A DNA stretch of 64,000 bases, taken from contig NZ_AVPT01000009.1 of assembly GCF_000768335.1 (NCBI RefSeq), positions 40,356-104,355 of the forward strand, read 5' to 3'. This document shows, in pieces, positions 40,192 to 50,052 of the stretch. Both the position numbers and the translations under genes were made by a program. The DNA is from Lysobacter arseniciresistens ZS79. Lineage in GTDB: Bacteria > Pseudomonadota > Gammaproteobacteria > Xanthomonadales > Xanthomonadaceae. Numbering within the stretch: the first letter of the stretch is position 1; every line of letters begins with the position of its first letter. The notes under the pieces are model-generated. The model saw nothing but the letters and a program-made list of their open reading frames with translations, was not told the DNA's origin and did not search any database.

Positions 40192-40749
40192 GCGCTGGGC
40201 AACATCGGCGCCAACATCGCCTCCGGCGTCGGCAACGCACAGGCCAACGATGCCGCGCTGGCGTCGGTCGACGGCGACGCCGTGTTCGCCTCGGCGATGC
40301 TGTTCAACAGCCAGACCACCGCGCTCAACATGGCCGACGACGAGGACCAGAACCCGGAGCAGGGTTTCTACACCGCGTTCGTGACCGACAACGCGCTGGC
40401 CGGCGCGGCCGGCAACATCGGCCTGAACGTCGCCGCCGGCGTCGGCAACGCGCAGTCCAACGCGCTTGCCGCCTCGGTCAACAGCTCCGGCAGCCTGGCC
40501 AAGGCCAGCGCCGACAGCGAGCAGCTGACCTTCTGGAACGACCTGGCCGCCGAGTGCGACCTCGACAACACCGCCTTCCTCAGCGGCAGCGCGTTGAGCA
40601 GCGCGGTCGGCAACATCGGCGTCAACATCGCCGCTGGCGTCGGCAACGCACAGCACAACGGCCTGTCGATCGCGGTCGCGTCGTGCGGCACCTGTGCGCC
40701 GCCGGTCGATCCGGACCCGTGCCCCGGTTGTGGTGGCGACGGCCCGTAA
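39928..40749 (+). CDS. Three-repeat amyloid-like subunit, tandem copy 4, extended C-terminus
   Basis: This 273-residue paralogue shares its N-terminal ~88 residues with copy 3. Repeat 1 reads GNIGANIASGVGNAQAN. The first linker is different and acidic (Met-Ala-Asp-Asp-Glu-Asp-Gln-Asn-Pro-Glu-Gln). After the conserved Cys-Gly-Thr-Cys the protein continues APPVDPDPCPGCGGDGP, adding a second CxxC (Cys-Pro-Gly-Cys) not present in the other copies. The extension could serve anchoring, capping or a disulfide/metal site (inference). It is the last of the four tandem genes and is followed by the C39 peptidase gene. Confidence 0.85.
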   Translation: MKTKLTILALALLGFAAPALATGDDADIYTDWDMYNSIYVIGDVFASGSIDVSSESAALVDQDQATLANASLGDGDNEASVTGDALSSALGNIGANIASGVGNAQANDAALASVDGDAVFASAMLFNSQTTALNMADDEDQNPEQGFYTAFVTDNALAGAAGNIGLNVAAGVGNAQSNALAASVNSSGSLAKASADSEQLTFWNDLAAECDLDNTAFLSGSALSSAVGNIGVNIAAGVGNAQHNGLSIAVASCGTCAPPVDPDPCPGCGGDGP

Positions 40750-40856
40750 TGGGATCGGCCGAGCCGCGCGAGCGTGATGTCACGTCCCGCTTGAGCAGTG
40801 GAAGCCGGGCCGGCGCGAAGCCGCCGACCCGGCACCAAGGGAACAACGGTGAAGCA

Positions 40857-41567
40857 ATGAAGGCATCGACCCACATCCTGACCGTCGCGGGCCTGCTGGC
40901 CGGCCTGGCGCTGCTGCCGGGCACCGGCAACGCGCAGACCGCGTTCAACACCGGCCACCTCGGCACGGTGCCGGTCAGCAAGCAGGTCAGGACCTTCCGC
41001 GACCTGCGCTTCCGCGAACTGATGCAGCAGCAGTACGACTTCAGTTGCGGCTCGGCGGCGCTGGGCAGCCTGCTGCAGTACGGCTACGGCATCGAGACCG
41101 ACGAGCAGGAAATGATCCGCAAGATGATGGTCGGGGTCGATCCGCAGCAGGTCGTGCAGAACGGCTTTTCGATGCTCGACATGAAGCGCTACGTCGAGAC
41201 CCTCGGCCTGCGCGCGCACGGTTTCAAGATCGAGCCCGACGCGCTCTACCGGTTGCAGATGCCGGTGATCGCGCTGCTCGACCTCAAGGGCTACAAGCAT
41301 TTCGTGGTGGTGAAGGGCGCCGAGGCAGGGCGTGTCTTCGTCGCCGATCCCGCGCTCGGTCATCGGGTGATGAACGAGGGCGATTTCATCGAGGGCTGGA
41401 ACGGGATCGTGCTCGCCGTGGTTGGCGACCGCCCGATGGATCCGGACTCGTACCTGGTCAACAGCCGCAGCTCGCCTGCGCTTGAACGCCGGGTGGACGC
41501 ACTGGACCGGGCCACCACGCCGCCGCGCGTGGTCGAGTTCGGGCTTGTCCACGCCGACCTGTTCTGA
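40857..41567 (+). CDS. C39 family peptidase (FapD-like)
   Basis: The 236-residue protein has a signal peptide (1-~26). The C39 papain-like fold shows the oxyanion Gln and catalytic Cys in QQQYDFSCGSAALGSLLQYG, catalytic His in Gly-Tyr-Lys-His-Phe-Val-Val-Val and Asp in Val-Ala-Asp-Pro-Ala. Unlike bacteriocin exporters it is a stand-alone periplasmic enzyme with no ABC transporter part. In Pseudomonas Fap operons the equivalent protein is FapD, between the fibre subunit and fapE/fapF, which is the arrangement here. It probably cleaves a cluster protein to control secretion; the substrate is not proven. Confidence 0.88.
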   Translation: MKASTHILTVAGLLAGLALLPGTGNAQTAFNTGHLGTVPVSKQVRTFRDLRFRELMQQQYDFSCGSAALGSLLQYGYGIETDEQEMIRKMMVGVDPQQVVQNGFSMLDMKRYVETLGLRAHGFKIEPDALYRLQMPVIALLDLKGYKHFVVVKGAEAGRVFVADPALGHRVMNEGDFIEGWNGIVLAVVGDRPMDPDSYLVNSRSSPALERRVDALDRATTPPRVVEFGLVHADLF

Positions 41568-41599
41568 GCGCGCCCGCGGCTTCCTTAAACGAGGTCCCC

Positions 41600-42355
41600 A
41601 TGAACCGACATACACTCCCCCGTGCCCTGTTCTGGATCCTCGTGGCAGGCGCCGGCCCGGCGTTCGCCGGGTCGGCCCTGCCTCCTCTCCACGCCGAACT
41701 GGTCGACGACGCCACGTTGTCGCAGGTCAGCGGCAAGTTCTTCGGCGCCAACATGCTGGTCGGCCTGCGGATCGACCTGGTGTCGACGATGCACAGCGCG
41801 CAGGGCGGCACCGCCTACGCAAGCGGCTCGATGCAGGTCGTCCCCGACGGCAACGGCGGCTACCTCGTGCAGGTGCACACCGACAGCGGCGCGGGCGCCG
41901 GCAACGGCGCGGCGCTGGCCGATGGCCGGGTGGCCAGCGGCGGCGAGCAGCTGCAGGTCAACGGCATCGGACAGGTGGCGCAGATCGCCGGCGACGGCAA
42001 CCGCCTCGGCAACCTCACCGCGATCAGCTTCACCGACGCGACCAGTGCCGGCGGCAGCTTCAACGGCCAGGCCAGCAGTGCCAGCGCGGCCGGCGCGATG
42101 AGCGCGAGCATCAGTTTCGACCCGGCGGTCGGCGCCAGCCTCAGCATCACCGGGCCGGGCTCGCTGCTCGCCCAGCAGATCGGTTCCGATGCCGCCGGCG
42201 GCTCGATCCGCCAGCTCGGGCAGATCGCCGCCGACAACGTCACCGCGCAGAACCAGCTGCGTCTGCAGCTGTTCACCGCGGCGATGCCGGACAGCTGGCA
42301 GCAGCACCTCGGGATCAAGCAGGCACTGGCCGGAATGGATGGCGTCGGCCGTTGA
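41600..42355 (+). CDS. Secreted protein at the FapE position of the amyloid-like island
   Basis: The 251-residue protein has a signal peptide (1-~23), then ELVDDATLSQVSGKFFGA (33-50). The LVDDATLSQVSGK portion resembles a double-glycine-type C39 leader. The rest is Gly/Ala/Ser/Asn-rich with beta-strand periodicity (SASAAGAMSASISFDPAVGA) and no cysteine. GAGG precedes the ATG. Its place between the C39 peptidase and the barrel protein is that of FapE, a secreted minor fibre component; homology to FapE was not demonstrable by eye. It is probably a second, minor fibre or export-associated subunit. Confidence 0.72.
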   Translation: MNRHTLPRALFWILVAGAGPAFAGSALPPLHAELVDDATLSQVSGKFFGANMLVGLRIDLVSTMHSAQGGTAYASGSMQVVPDGNGGYLVQVHTDSGAGAGNGAALADGRVASGGEQLQVNGIGQVAQIAGDGNRLGNLTAISFTDATSAGGSFNGQASSASAAGAMSASISFDPAVGASLSITGPGSLLAQQIGSDAAGGSIRQLGQIAADNVTAQNQLRLQLFTAAMPDSWQQHLGIKQALAGMDGVGR

Positions 42356-42406
42356 TTCCAGTGCCGCGTGGTACGCGCGGAGAGTCACTCCAGGGATGCC
42401 CAAGCA

Positions 42407-43816
42407 ATGCGCGTGAACGCTCCACCGACCGCCGCCCGGCCGCCTGCCGTCCAGCAACTCGTCCTCGCCATCGTGCTGGCGCTGGGCACGGGTGCGGCCA
42501 ACGCCGCCGAACCGCCGACCGAGGCGGAAACCGCCGAACTGCTCAGGCGCATGAGCGAGCAGCTCGGCCGCCAGCAGGCCGAGATCGACACCCTGCGCGG
42601 GCAGGTCGAAGCCCTGCTGATGCAGCAGCGCGGGCGCGGACTGTCCGGCGTCCCCGCCAGCCAGGCGGCAGACCAGGACCCCGCCGCGCAGGAGACCGCG
42701 CGCGCCGCGGGCCAGCTCGCCACCGACGAGCGTGCGCAGCAGGACGGCGACACCGCGACCGCCAACCAGCCGGCAACGCAACCTGCCGTCGCCGCGCAGG
42801 ACCCGGCCGCCGCACAGCCGCTGCAGGTCGGCGAAGCCCGCCGCGAGGAGGACGCCGAGCGCCGCGAGCAGGAGAAGGCACTGGTCGTGCGCGAGCACGC
42901 GCCACTGTTCGAGCGCAAGTTCACCTTCGAGACCGGCCTCAGCTACAGCTACTACGACCGCCGCCAGCTGGCACTCAGCGGCTTCCTCGCGCTGGACGCG
43001 ATCTTCCTGGGCACGCTCAACCTCGACCAGACCAAGGCCAGCGTGATGACGCTGGACGTGTCCGGCCGCTATGGCCTGACCGACCGCTTCAGCATCGAAG
43101 GCAGCATCCCCTGGGTGCAGCGCGACACCCGCTTCGTCAGTGGCGGTGCCGGTGGCGCCTCGACCGAGATCAGCGAGGTGCAGCTCAGCTCCAGCGGCAT
43201 CGGCGACGTCAGCGTCGCGGCCTACTACCAGTGGGTGAAGGAGTCATCGCGCTGGCCCGACATCGTCACCAGCCTGCGCGTGCGCGCGCCGACCGGGCGC
43301 CACCCGTTCGGCCTCAAGCTGATCATGGCCGACGAGGACAACAACAACCTCAACATCCCCGAGGACCTGCCGACCGGCACCGGCCTGTGGAGCGCGACCG
43401 CCAACATCTCGGCGCTGCGCACCTACGACCCGGTGATCCTGTTCGGAAACCTCGGCTACACCGTGTACCGGCCGGAGAAGTTCGACGACATCTCGCCGGT
43501 GCTCGACCAGGTGTCGCCGGCCGAGGTGTCGCTGGGCAACACCATCCAGCTCAGCGCCGGCATGGCGATCGCGCTCAACGACCGCTCGGCGATCAGTTTC
43601 AGCGTCGCCAGCGCGTTCTCCGCCGCCACCCACACCACCGCGCCTGGCAAGGAGGAGATGCGCGTGCCGGGCAGCTCCAGCAACAGCTCCACCTTCAACG
43701 TCGGCGGCACCTACGCGCTGCCGTCCGGCTGGACGCTGAGCAGCCAGGCCACCATCGGGCTGACCCCGGACGCGCCGAACTTCGTGCTCGGACTGCGCGC
43801 CTCGCACACGTTCTGA
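42407..43816 (+). CDS. Outer-membrane beta-barrel protein with coiled-coil N-terminus (FapF-like)
   Basis: The product is 469 residues from ATG 42407. A signal peptide ends near Asn-Ala-Ala-Glu (residue ~27), followed by a coiled coil with heptad pattern (EAETAELLRRMSEQLGRQQA, 30-65). A Gln/Ala/Asp linker runs to about 160, and a beta-barrel (FERKFTFETGLSYSYYDRRQ onward) has alternating strands and a C-terminal Phe (Ala-Ser-His-Thr-Phe). FapF, the Fap amyloid secretion pore, is a trimeric barrel gated by an N-terminal coiled-coil plug, the same plan. It is the last gene of the operon before a bidirectional terminator. Confidence 0.85.
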   Translation: MRVNAPPTAARPPAVQQLVLAIVLALGTGAANAAEPPTEAETAELLRRMSEQLGRQQAEIDTLRGQVEALLMQQRGRGLSGVPASQAADQDPAAQETARAAGQLATDERAQQDGDTATANQPATQPAVAAQDPAAAQPLQVGEARREEDAERREQEKALVVREHAPLFERKFTFETGLSYSYYDRRQLALSGFLALDAIFLGTLNLDQTKASVMTLDVSGRYGLTDRFSIEGSIPWVQRDTRFVSGGAGGASTEISEVQLSSSGIGDVSVAAYYQWVKESSRWPDIVTSLRVRAPTGRHPFGLKLIMADEDNNNLNIPEDLPTGTGLWSATANISALRTYDPVILFGNLGYTVYRPEKFDDISPVLDQVSPAEVSLGNTIQLSAGMAIALNDRSAISFSVASAFSAATHTTAPGKEEMRVPGSSSNSSTFNVGGTYALPSGWTLSSQATIGLTPDAPNFVLGLRASHTF

Positions 43817-43850
43817 CCAACCGCTACCGGGACGAAAACGTCCGATACGG

Positions 43851-43882
43851 AAACGCCGCACCCGGTCGCTGGTGCGGCGTTT
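43851..43882. terminator. Bidirectional terminator between the FapF-like gene and the activator gene
   Basis: AAACGCCGCACC and GGTGCGGCGTTT form a perfect 12-bp stem with an 8-nt loop, with short A and T runs at the two ends. It lies between convergent stops at 43816 and 43898. Confidence 0.85.
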
Positions 43883-43897
43883 ATCCCTGTTCGCGGG

Positions 43898-45316
<1,419 letters not shown>

Positions 45317-45430
45317 TCCTTCGCTCCTTGCCCCCGTCGCGCAGGCGCGCCGACTCTCCCGGGCAAGTCGATCCAACGCAGCCGGCCGCCGCAAACGGTC
45401 AGCCGGTGCGTCGAGTGGTGTTCAGCGGTT

Positions 45431-46504
45431 TCAGCCGGCGACCGGCTCCGCGGTGGCGCGGTCATGCGCGTGGTGGTAGCCGACCGCCGCCTCGACCTCG
45501 CCCTTCGAGCCGAGGAACACCGGCACGCGCTGGTGCAGGCCGGTCGGCTGCACCTCCATCATCCGGCCGCGCCCGGTGCTGGCGGCGCCGCCGGCCTGCT
45601 CGACCAGGAACGCCATCGGGTTGGCTTCGTACATCAGCCGCAGCTTGCCGCCCTTGGCCTCGCACTTGGCGTCCAGCGGATAGCTGAAGATGCCGCCGCG
45701 GGTCATGATCCGGTGCACGTCGGCGACCATGCTGGCGATCCAGCGCATGTTGAAGTCCTTGCCGCGCGGGCCGGTCTTTCCGGCCAGCAGGTCGTTGATG
45801 TAGGCCTGCATCGGCGGCTGCCAGTGGCGCTGGTTGGACATGTTGACCGCGAACTCGGCGGTCTGCTCCGGGATGCGGATGTTGCGCGTGGTCAGGATGA
45901 AGCTGCCGATCTCGCGGTCCAGGGTGAAGGCGTGGGTGCCGTGGCCGACGGTCAGCACCAGCGTGGTCTGCGGGCCGTACACGCAGTAGCCGGCGACCAG
46001 CTGCTCGGTGCCCGGCTGCAGGTAGTGCTCGTCGGCCGGCACGGCGACGCCCTCGGGGCAGCGCAGCACCGAGAAGATGGTGCCGACCGAGACGTTGACG
46101 TCGATGTTGGAGCTGCCGTCGAGCGGGTCGAACAGCAGCAGGTAGTCGCCGCGCGGCAGGCCGTCGACGCCGAAGTCGGTGATCGGCTGGCTGTGGTCCA
46201 TCTCCTCCGACGCAAGGCCGGCGAGGTGGCCGCCCCAGGCATTGGCTTCCATCAGCACGTCGTTGGCGATGACGTCGAGCTTCTTCTGCGCCTCGCCCTG
46301 CACGTTGACGCTGGCGGCGCCGGGGCTGCCGGCCTCGCCGAGCACGCCGCCGAGGGCGCCCTTGCCGACCGCGATCGAGATCGACTTGCACGCGCGCGCG
46401 ACCACTTCCACCAGCAGCCGCAGGTCCGGGCCGAGGTGGCCGGCGCGCTGCTCCTCGATCAGGAAACGGGTCAGCGAACAGGGGGTGGACGGGCGTGCGG
46501 TCAT
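45431..46504 (-). CDS. fbp: Class 1 fructose-bisphosphatase
   Basis: The 357-residue enzyme has the type-1 FBPase metal site ([10 protein letters not shown] and the [21 protein letters not shown] motif). Substrate-binding residues appear in the NMSNQRHW segment and in the [20 protein letters not shown] region. It hydrolyses fructose 1,6-bisphosphate to fructose 6-phosphate in gluconeogenesis. Length matches the family (~335-360). It is monocistronic on the minus strand between the sigma54 activator and a small unknown gene. Confidence 0.96.
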   Translation of the reverse strand: MTARPSTPCSLTRFLIEEQRAGHLGPDLRLLVEVVARACKSISIAVGKGALGGVLGEAGSPGAASVNVQGEAQKKLDVIANDVLMEANAWGGHLAGLASEEMDHSQPITDFGVDGLPRGDYLLLFDPLDGSSNIDVNVSVGTIFSVLRCPEGVAVPADEHYLQPGTEQLVAGYCVYGPQTTLVLTVGHGTHAFTLDREIGSFILTTRNIRIPEQTAEFAVNMSNQRHWQPPMQAYINDLLAGKTGPRGKDFNMRWIASMVADVHRIMTRGGIFSYPLDAKCEAKGGKLRLMYEANPMAFLVEQAGGAASTGRGRMMEVQPTGLHQRVPVFLGSKGEVEAAVGYHHAHDRATAEPVAG

Positions 46505-46568
46505 GGCGGCTCTGCGGGTGGCGGCGGACCGCCGATTGTAAGCCGCGCCCGCCGGCAGTGCCGGGGTT

Positions 46569-46895
46569 TCAGGCCGCGTCGCGGTCCCTGCGGCGGCGCC
46601 GGACGACGGTGGCGAGGTTGGCCTCGGCCAGGTCCAGCATCAGCAGCGGCGCGGCCGGGTCGGCGGCGTCCATGACGCGCTTGGCGGCGTCGATCGCGTC
46701 GTCGACCAGCAGTGCGCCGTCGGCGTCGAGCATCGCCCGCAGGCTGCGGCCGTGCGCGTCCAGCTGGCGCTCGATCGCCGCCTCGGGGCCGGCGCCGGCA
46801 CGGCGGCGGGCCAGCGCGATGGTGGCGCCGGTGCGGTCCAGTTCCAGTTGCAGTTCGTCGGCGGAGAAGTTCATCGGGCGCAGCTTGATCAGCAT
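46569..46895 (-). CDS. Small hypothetical protein
   Basis: The product is about 108 residues from ATG 46895; ATG 46874 is equally possible and neither has a clear ribosome site. The sequence is mostly helical, with Asp/Ala/Leu-rich segments ([40 protein letters not shown]) and a basic tail of several Arg residues. It has no cysteine, membrane segment or recognised domain. It is an isolated cytosolic protein between fbp and the LuxR-type response regulator. Confidence 0.55.
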   Translation of the reverse strand: MLIKLRPMNFSADELQLELDRTGATIALARRRAGAGPEAAIERQLDAHGRSLRAMLDADGALLVDDAIDAAKRVMDAADPAAPLLMLDLAEANLATVVRRRRRDRDAA

Positions 46896-47024
46896 CGGTC
46901 GCAGGGAGTGAGATCGGGGAGGGTGTCGCAATGCAGCCCGCCCATCATCGGCGCGCGGCCGTGACCGCCCGGTGCAGGATCGATGAACACCCCGTTCAGC
47001 CGCGCGGCGACCGTAGCGCGCGGC

Positions 47025-47669
47025 TCAGATCACCCGCAGCGTGATCGCCTTGAGTACCGCGCGGGTGCGGTCGCGGCTGTCGAGCTTTTCGAGGATCACC
47101 GAGACGTAGTTCTTGACCGTGCCCTCGGCGAGGAACATCGCGCGGGCGATCTCCTTGTTGGAGTAGCCACCGGCAAGCAGGCGCAGGATCGCGACCTCGC
47201 GTTCGCTGAAGCGCTCCTTCGGCGCGTCGTCGGCGTGGTAGCGGTAGCGCGAGCGGATCGGGTCGGTGCTGACCGGCTGCAACAGGCTGGCGCCGCCGGC
47301 CACCGCCTCGATGGCCGCGCGCAGGTCCTCCGGCGCGGCATCCTTCAGCAGGAAACCCTGGGCGCCGGCCTCGGCCGCCTGCAGCAGCAGGTCGGGTTCG
47401 TCGAAGGTGGTCAGCAGCAGCACCGGGGTCGCGTCGCCGCGTGCGCGCAGCCGCCGCAGCGCCTCGATGCCGTCGACGCCGGGCATGCGCACGTCGCTCA
47501 GGACGACGTCGACCGGGTGGTCCGGCAACTGCGCCAGCAGCGACCCGCCGTCGTCGGCCTCGACCGCGATGACGATGCCCTGCTGCTGCAGCAGGGCGCG
47601 CAGGCCGGCGCGCACCAGCGCCTGGTCATCGGCCAGCGCCACCTGCAGGGAGTCAGCCGGCGGGTTCAC
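47025..47669 (-). CDS. NarL/LuxR-type response regulator
   Basis: The 214-residue protein has a receiver domain (acidic pocket Ala-Asp-Asp-Gln, phospho-acceptor Asp in VVLSDVRMPGVDG, Thr in LLLTTFDEPD, Lys in FLLKDA). The C-terminal LuxR helix-turn-helix is FSEREVAILRLLAGGYSNKE. The GTG start at 47669 overlaps the stop of the sensor kinase (GTGA), so the pair is translationally coupled. It probably regulates a nearby or distant membrane-stress regulon; no target is visible. This DesK/DesR-like arrangement is common next to transport or lipid genes. Confidence 0.93.
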   Translation of the reverse strand: MNPPADSLQVALADDQALVRAGLRALLQQQGIVIAVEADDGGSLLAQLPDHPVDVVLSDVRMPGVDGIEALRRLRARGDATPVLLLTTFDEPDLLLQAAEAGAQGFLLKDAAPEDLRAAIEAVAGGASLLQPVSTDPIRSRYRYHADDAPKERFSEREVAILRLLAGGYSNKEIARAMFLAEGTVKNYVSVILEKLDSRDRTRAVLKAITLRVI

Positions 47670-48772
47670 GCCGGGATCTCCGCATCGATCCGCAGTGCGC
47701 CGGCGTCACCGGTCGACAGCGCCAGCCGGCCGCCAAGCGTGGCCAGCCGCTCGCGCATGCCGGCCAGGCCGTTGCCCTCGCGCAGCGGCCCGTGCAGGCG
47801 ACCGTCGTCGTCGATCCGCAGGTGCAGGGTGTTGCCCTCACGGTCCAGCGCGACCGTCAGCCGCTCGGCGCCGGCGTGGCGGGCGGCGTTGGTCAGCGCC
47901 TCCTGCACGGTGCGCACGATCGCCTCGGCCACGGCCGGATCGGTCACCCTGGCGGTCGGGTCGATCCGCAGGTGCAGCGATGGTTTCGGCAGCGGCGCGG
48001 CGAGGGCATGCAGGGCGGTGGCGAGGTCGAGGCCGTCGTCGTGGCGCATCGCCGCGACCAGGTTGCGCAGGTCGCCGAGGAGCTCGCCGGCCAGCGTGCG
48101 GCAGGTGCGCAGCTCGTCGCGCATGCGCAGCGCCGGGTCGGCCTCCAGCAGTCGCAGGTTGAGGCCGAGCGCGGTCAGCTTGTGGCCGGCGACATCGTGC
48201 AGTTCGCGTGCGACCCGCAGCCGCTCGTTGCTGCGCGCGCTGTCGGCCAGCAGCGCACGGGTCGCCAGCAGGTCGGCATTGACCGCTGCCAGCGCGTCGC
48301 GCGAGGCCTCGGCGGTGCGGGCATAGTGCGCGGTCAGCGCGGCGAAGGCCTGGAACCCGACATACAGCGTGGTGACCAGCAGTGGCTGCGTGTAGCCGGC
48401 CTCGCGCAGCAGCAGGTACAGCGCGACGTTGAGCACCACCACCGCCGGCACCGTCACCCGCGGCGGCAGCGCCATCGCCAGTTGCGCCACCAGCACCACC
48501 AGCAGCACCGGCGCAGTGCCGCCGCGCGGGGCCAGCCACACCAGCGCCAGCGCGCAGGCCGCCTGCAGCGCCAGCAACGGCATCCGCAGGCGCTGCTGCC
48601 AGCGCCCCGGCAGCACGTCGATCGCGACGAACCCGACCAGGTAGGCCAGCGCCAGCGACCACATCAGCGCCGGCCGGCCCGACTGCTCCATCGGCAGCCC
48701 GAGCGCGACCGCGGCCCAGGTGACCAGTCCGGCCAGCACCAGTGGCTGGGTGAGTGCGCGCAACAGTTCCAT
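47666..48772 (-). CDS. DesK-type sensor histidine kinase
   Basis: The 368-residue protein has about five to six N-terminal membrane helices (MELLRALTQPLVLAGLVTWA to about residue 150). The HisKA_3 domain has the phospho-acceptor His in ARELHDVAGHKLTALGLNLR, and a HATPase domain follows (Val-Gln-Glu-Ala-Leu-Thr-Asn-Ala-Ala-Arg-His, Gly-Asn-Gly-Leu-Ala-Gly-Met). ATG 48772 gives the expected N-terminus. It is coupled to the LuxR-type regulator downstream. The ligand is unknown; a membrane state or envelope signal is likely, as in DesK. Confidence 0.92.
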   Translation of the reverse strand: MELLRALTQPLVLAGLVTWAAVALGLPMEQSGRPALMWSLALAYLVGFVAIDVLPGRWQQRLRMPLLALQAACALALVWLAPRGGTAPVLLVVLVAQLAMALPPRVTVPAVVVLNVALYLLLREAGYTQPLLVTTLYVGFQAFAALTAHYARTAEASRDALAAVNADLLATRALLADSARSNERLRVARELHDVAGHKLTALGLNLRLLEADPALRMRDELRTCRTLAGELLGDLRNLVAAMRHDDGLDLATALHALAAPLPKPSLHLRIDPTARVTDPAVAEAIVRTVQEALTNAARHAGAERLTVALDREGNTLHLRIDDDGRLHGPLREGNGLAGMRERLATLGGRLALSTGDAGALRIDAEIPA

Positions 48773-48918
48773 GCGGCGGATGCTGGCCGCGCGCGCGCAG
48801 CGGCGCAATGCATCGGCACCAGAAAATGACTTCCGGCAGGTCGAACCGGTGACCGTCGGGACTGCGGCTGGAGTGACCCCCGCGCGACGCTGGCGGCACC
48901 TTCAACGGAGCCGCCGCC

Positions 48919-50052
48919 ATGGAAGCCCTGTCCGCCTTCGCCCTGCCGCATGCCGTCGCCGGAACCGCGGCGCTGCTTGCGTTCTGGACTGCCGCCGCGC
49001 TGCGCAAGGGCAGCCACCACCACCGCCGGGCCGGGCAGGTCTACCTGCTGGCGATGGTCGCGGTGATCGTGACCGGCGTGCCGCTTACGCTTGCGCGCGC
49101 GCTCGGCGGCCAGCCGGTCGGCGCGGCCTTCCTCGCCTACCTGCTGCTGCTGGTATCGACTTCGGTGTGGCTGTCGTGGCGCGCGATCCGCGACCGGGCC
49201 TCGGCGGCAACCTACTTCGGTCGCCTCCACGCGTTGCTGGCGGTCGCCAACCCGCTGGCGGGGCTTGCCGTGCTGGTGCTCGGGCTGTCGGTCGGGAGCA
49301 CACTGCTGACCGCGTTCTCGCTGGTCGGCGTGTTCACCGGCGTCGACATGTGGCGCCGCCGCCGGGTGATGCCGGCGCGGCCGAACTGGTGGCTGCAGGA
49401 GCACTACGGGGCGATGGTCGCCAATGGTGCGGCCACCCACGTCGCGTTCCTTGCGCTGGGACTGCCGCGGCTGCTGCCGGAGGTGGTCGGCAGCGCGGCC
49501 TACCTGGCCGGCTGGTTCGTGCCGGTGCTGCTGGCCGTCGCCACCAACATCTGGCTCGACCGCCGCCACGCGCGGCCGGCGCGGACCGCCTCCGCGGCGG
49601 CGCCACCGGCCGGGAAGCGCCTGCGCGTGCCCGGCACCACCGCCGTGGCGGTGCTGCTGTCACTCGGGCTGGCCGCGTCGCCCTCACGCGCGGCCGAGCT
49701 CGTCATCGACATCGAGGACGTCGGATCACAGAAGGGGCGGCTGACCGCGTTCGTCTACGACAGCGCCGAGGGCTGGGACGGCGGCCGGCCGGTGGTGCCG
49801 CTGCAGCGCGTGTACCCCGACGGCGGCACCCGCTTGCAGGCGCGCTTCACCGGCCTTGCGCCGGGTCGCTACGCGGTGGTGGTGCTGCACGACACCAACG
49901 CCAACGGCAGGTTCGATGTCAGCGCGCTGGGCATCCCCAAGGACGACTACGGTTTTTCCAACAACCCGGTGCTGTTCGGCCGGCCCGGCTTCGACCGCAT
50001 CGCGTTCGAGCTGCCGGCCGACGGGGCGCGCATCAGCGTGCGGATGAAGTGA
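48919..50052 (+). CDS. Membrane protein fused to a DUF2141 domain
   Basis: In this 377-residue protein, residues 1-~215 form about seven hydrophobic helices with early His-rich motifs (Ser-His-His-His-Arg-Arg-Ala-Gly, QEHYGAMVANGAATHVAFLA), resembling DUF2306-like heme/membrane proteins. A cytoplasmic loop is followed by another hydrophobic stretch (TTAVAVLLSLGLAASPSRAA) and a DUF2141 domain (about 255-377; VVVLHDTNANGRFDVSALGI, Asp-Asp-Tyr-Gly-Phe-Ser-Asn-Asn-Pro). DUF2141 proteins are normally separate small secreted proteins. An internal GTG just before the second hydrophobic stretch could also yield that domain alone. It overlaps the next gene (TGATG). Confidence 0.72.
   Translation: MEALSAFALPHAVAGTAALLAFWTAAALRKGSHHHRRAGQVYLLAMVAVIVTGVPLTLARALGGQPVGAAFLAYLLLLVSTSVWLSWRAIRDRASAATYFGRLHALLAVANPLAGLAVLVLGLSVGSTLLTAFSLVGVFTGVDMWRRRRVMPARPNWWLQEHYGAMVANGAATHVAFLALGLPRLLPEVVGSAAYLAGWFVPVLLAVATNIWLDRRHARPARTASAAAPPAGKRLRVPGTTAVAVLLSLGLAASPSRAAELVIDIEDVGSQKGRLTAFVYDSAEGWDGGRPVVPLQRVYPDGGTRLQARFTGLAPGRYAVVVLHDTNANGRFDVSALGIPKDDYGFSNNPVLFGRPGFDRIAFELPADGARISVRMK

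Noticed and set aside
37415..40749. Tandem repeats considered as a CRISPR-like or satellite array
   Set aside because: The repeats are full-length coding genes with signal peptides and ribosome sites, with an 837-bp period and no short repeat-spacer structure.
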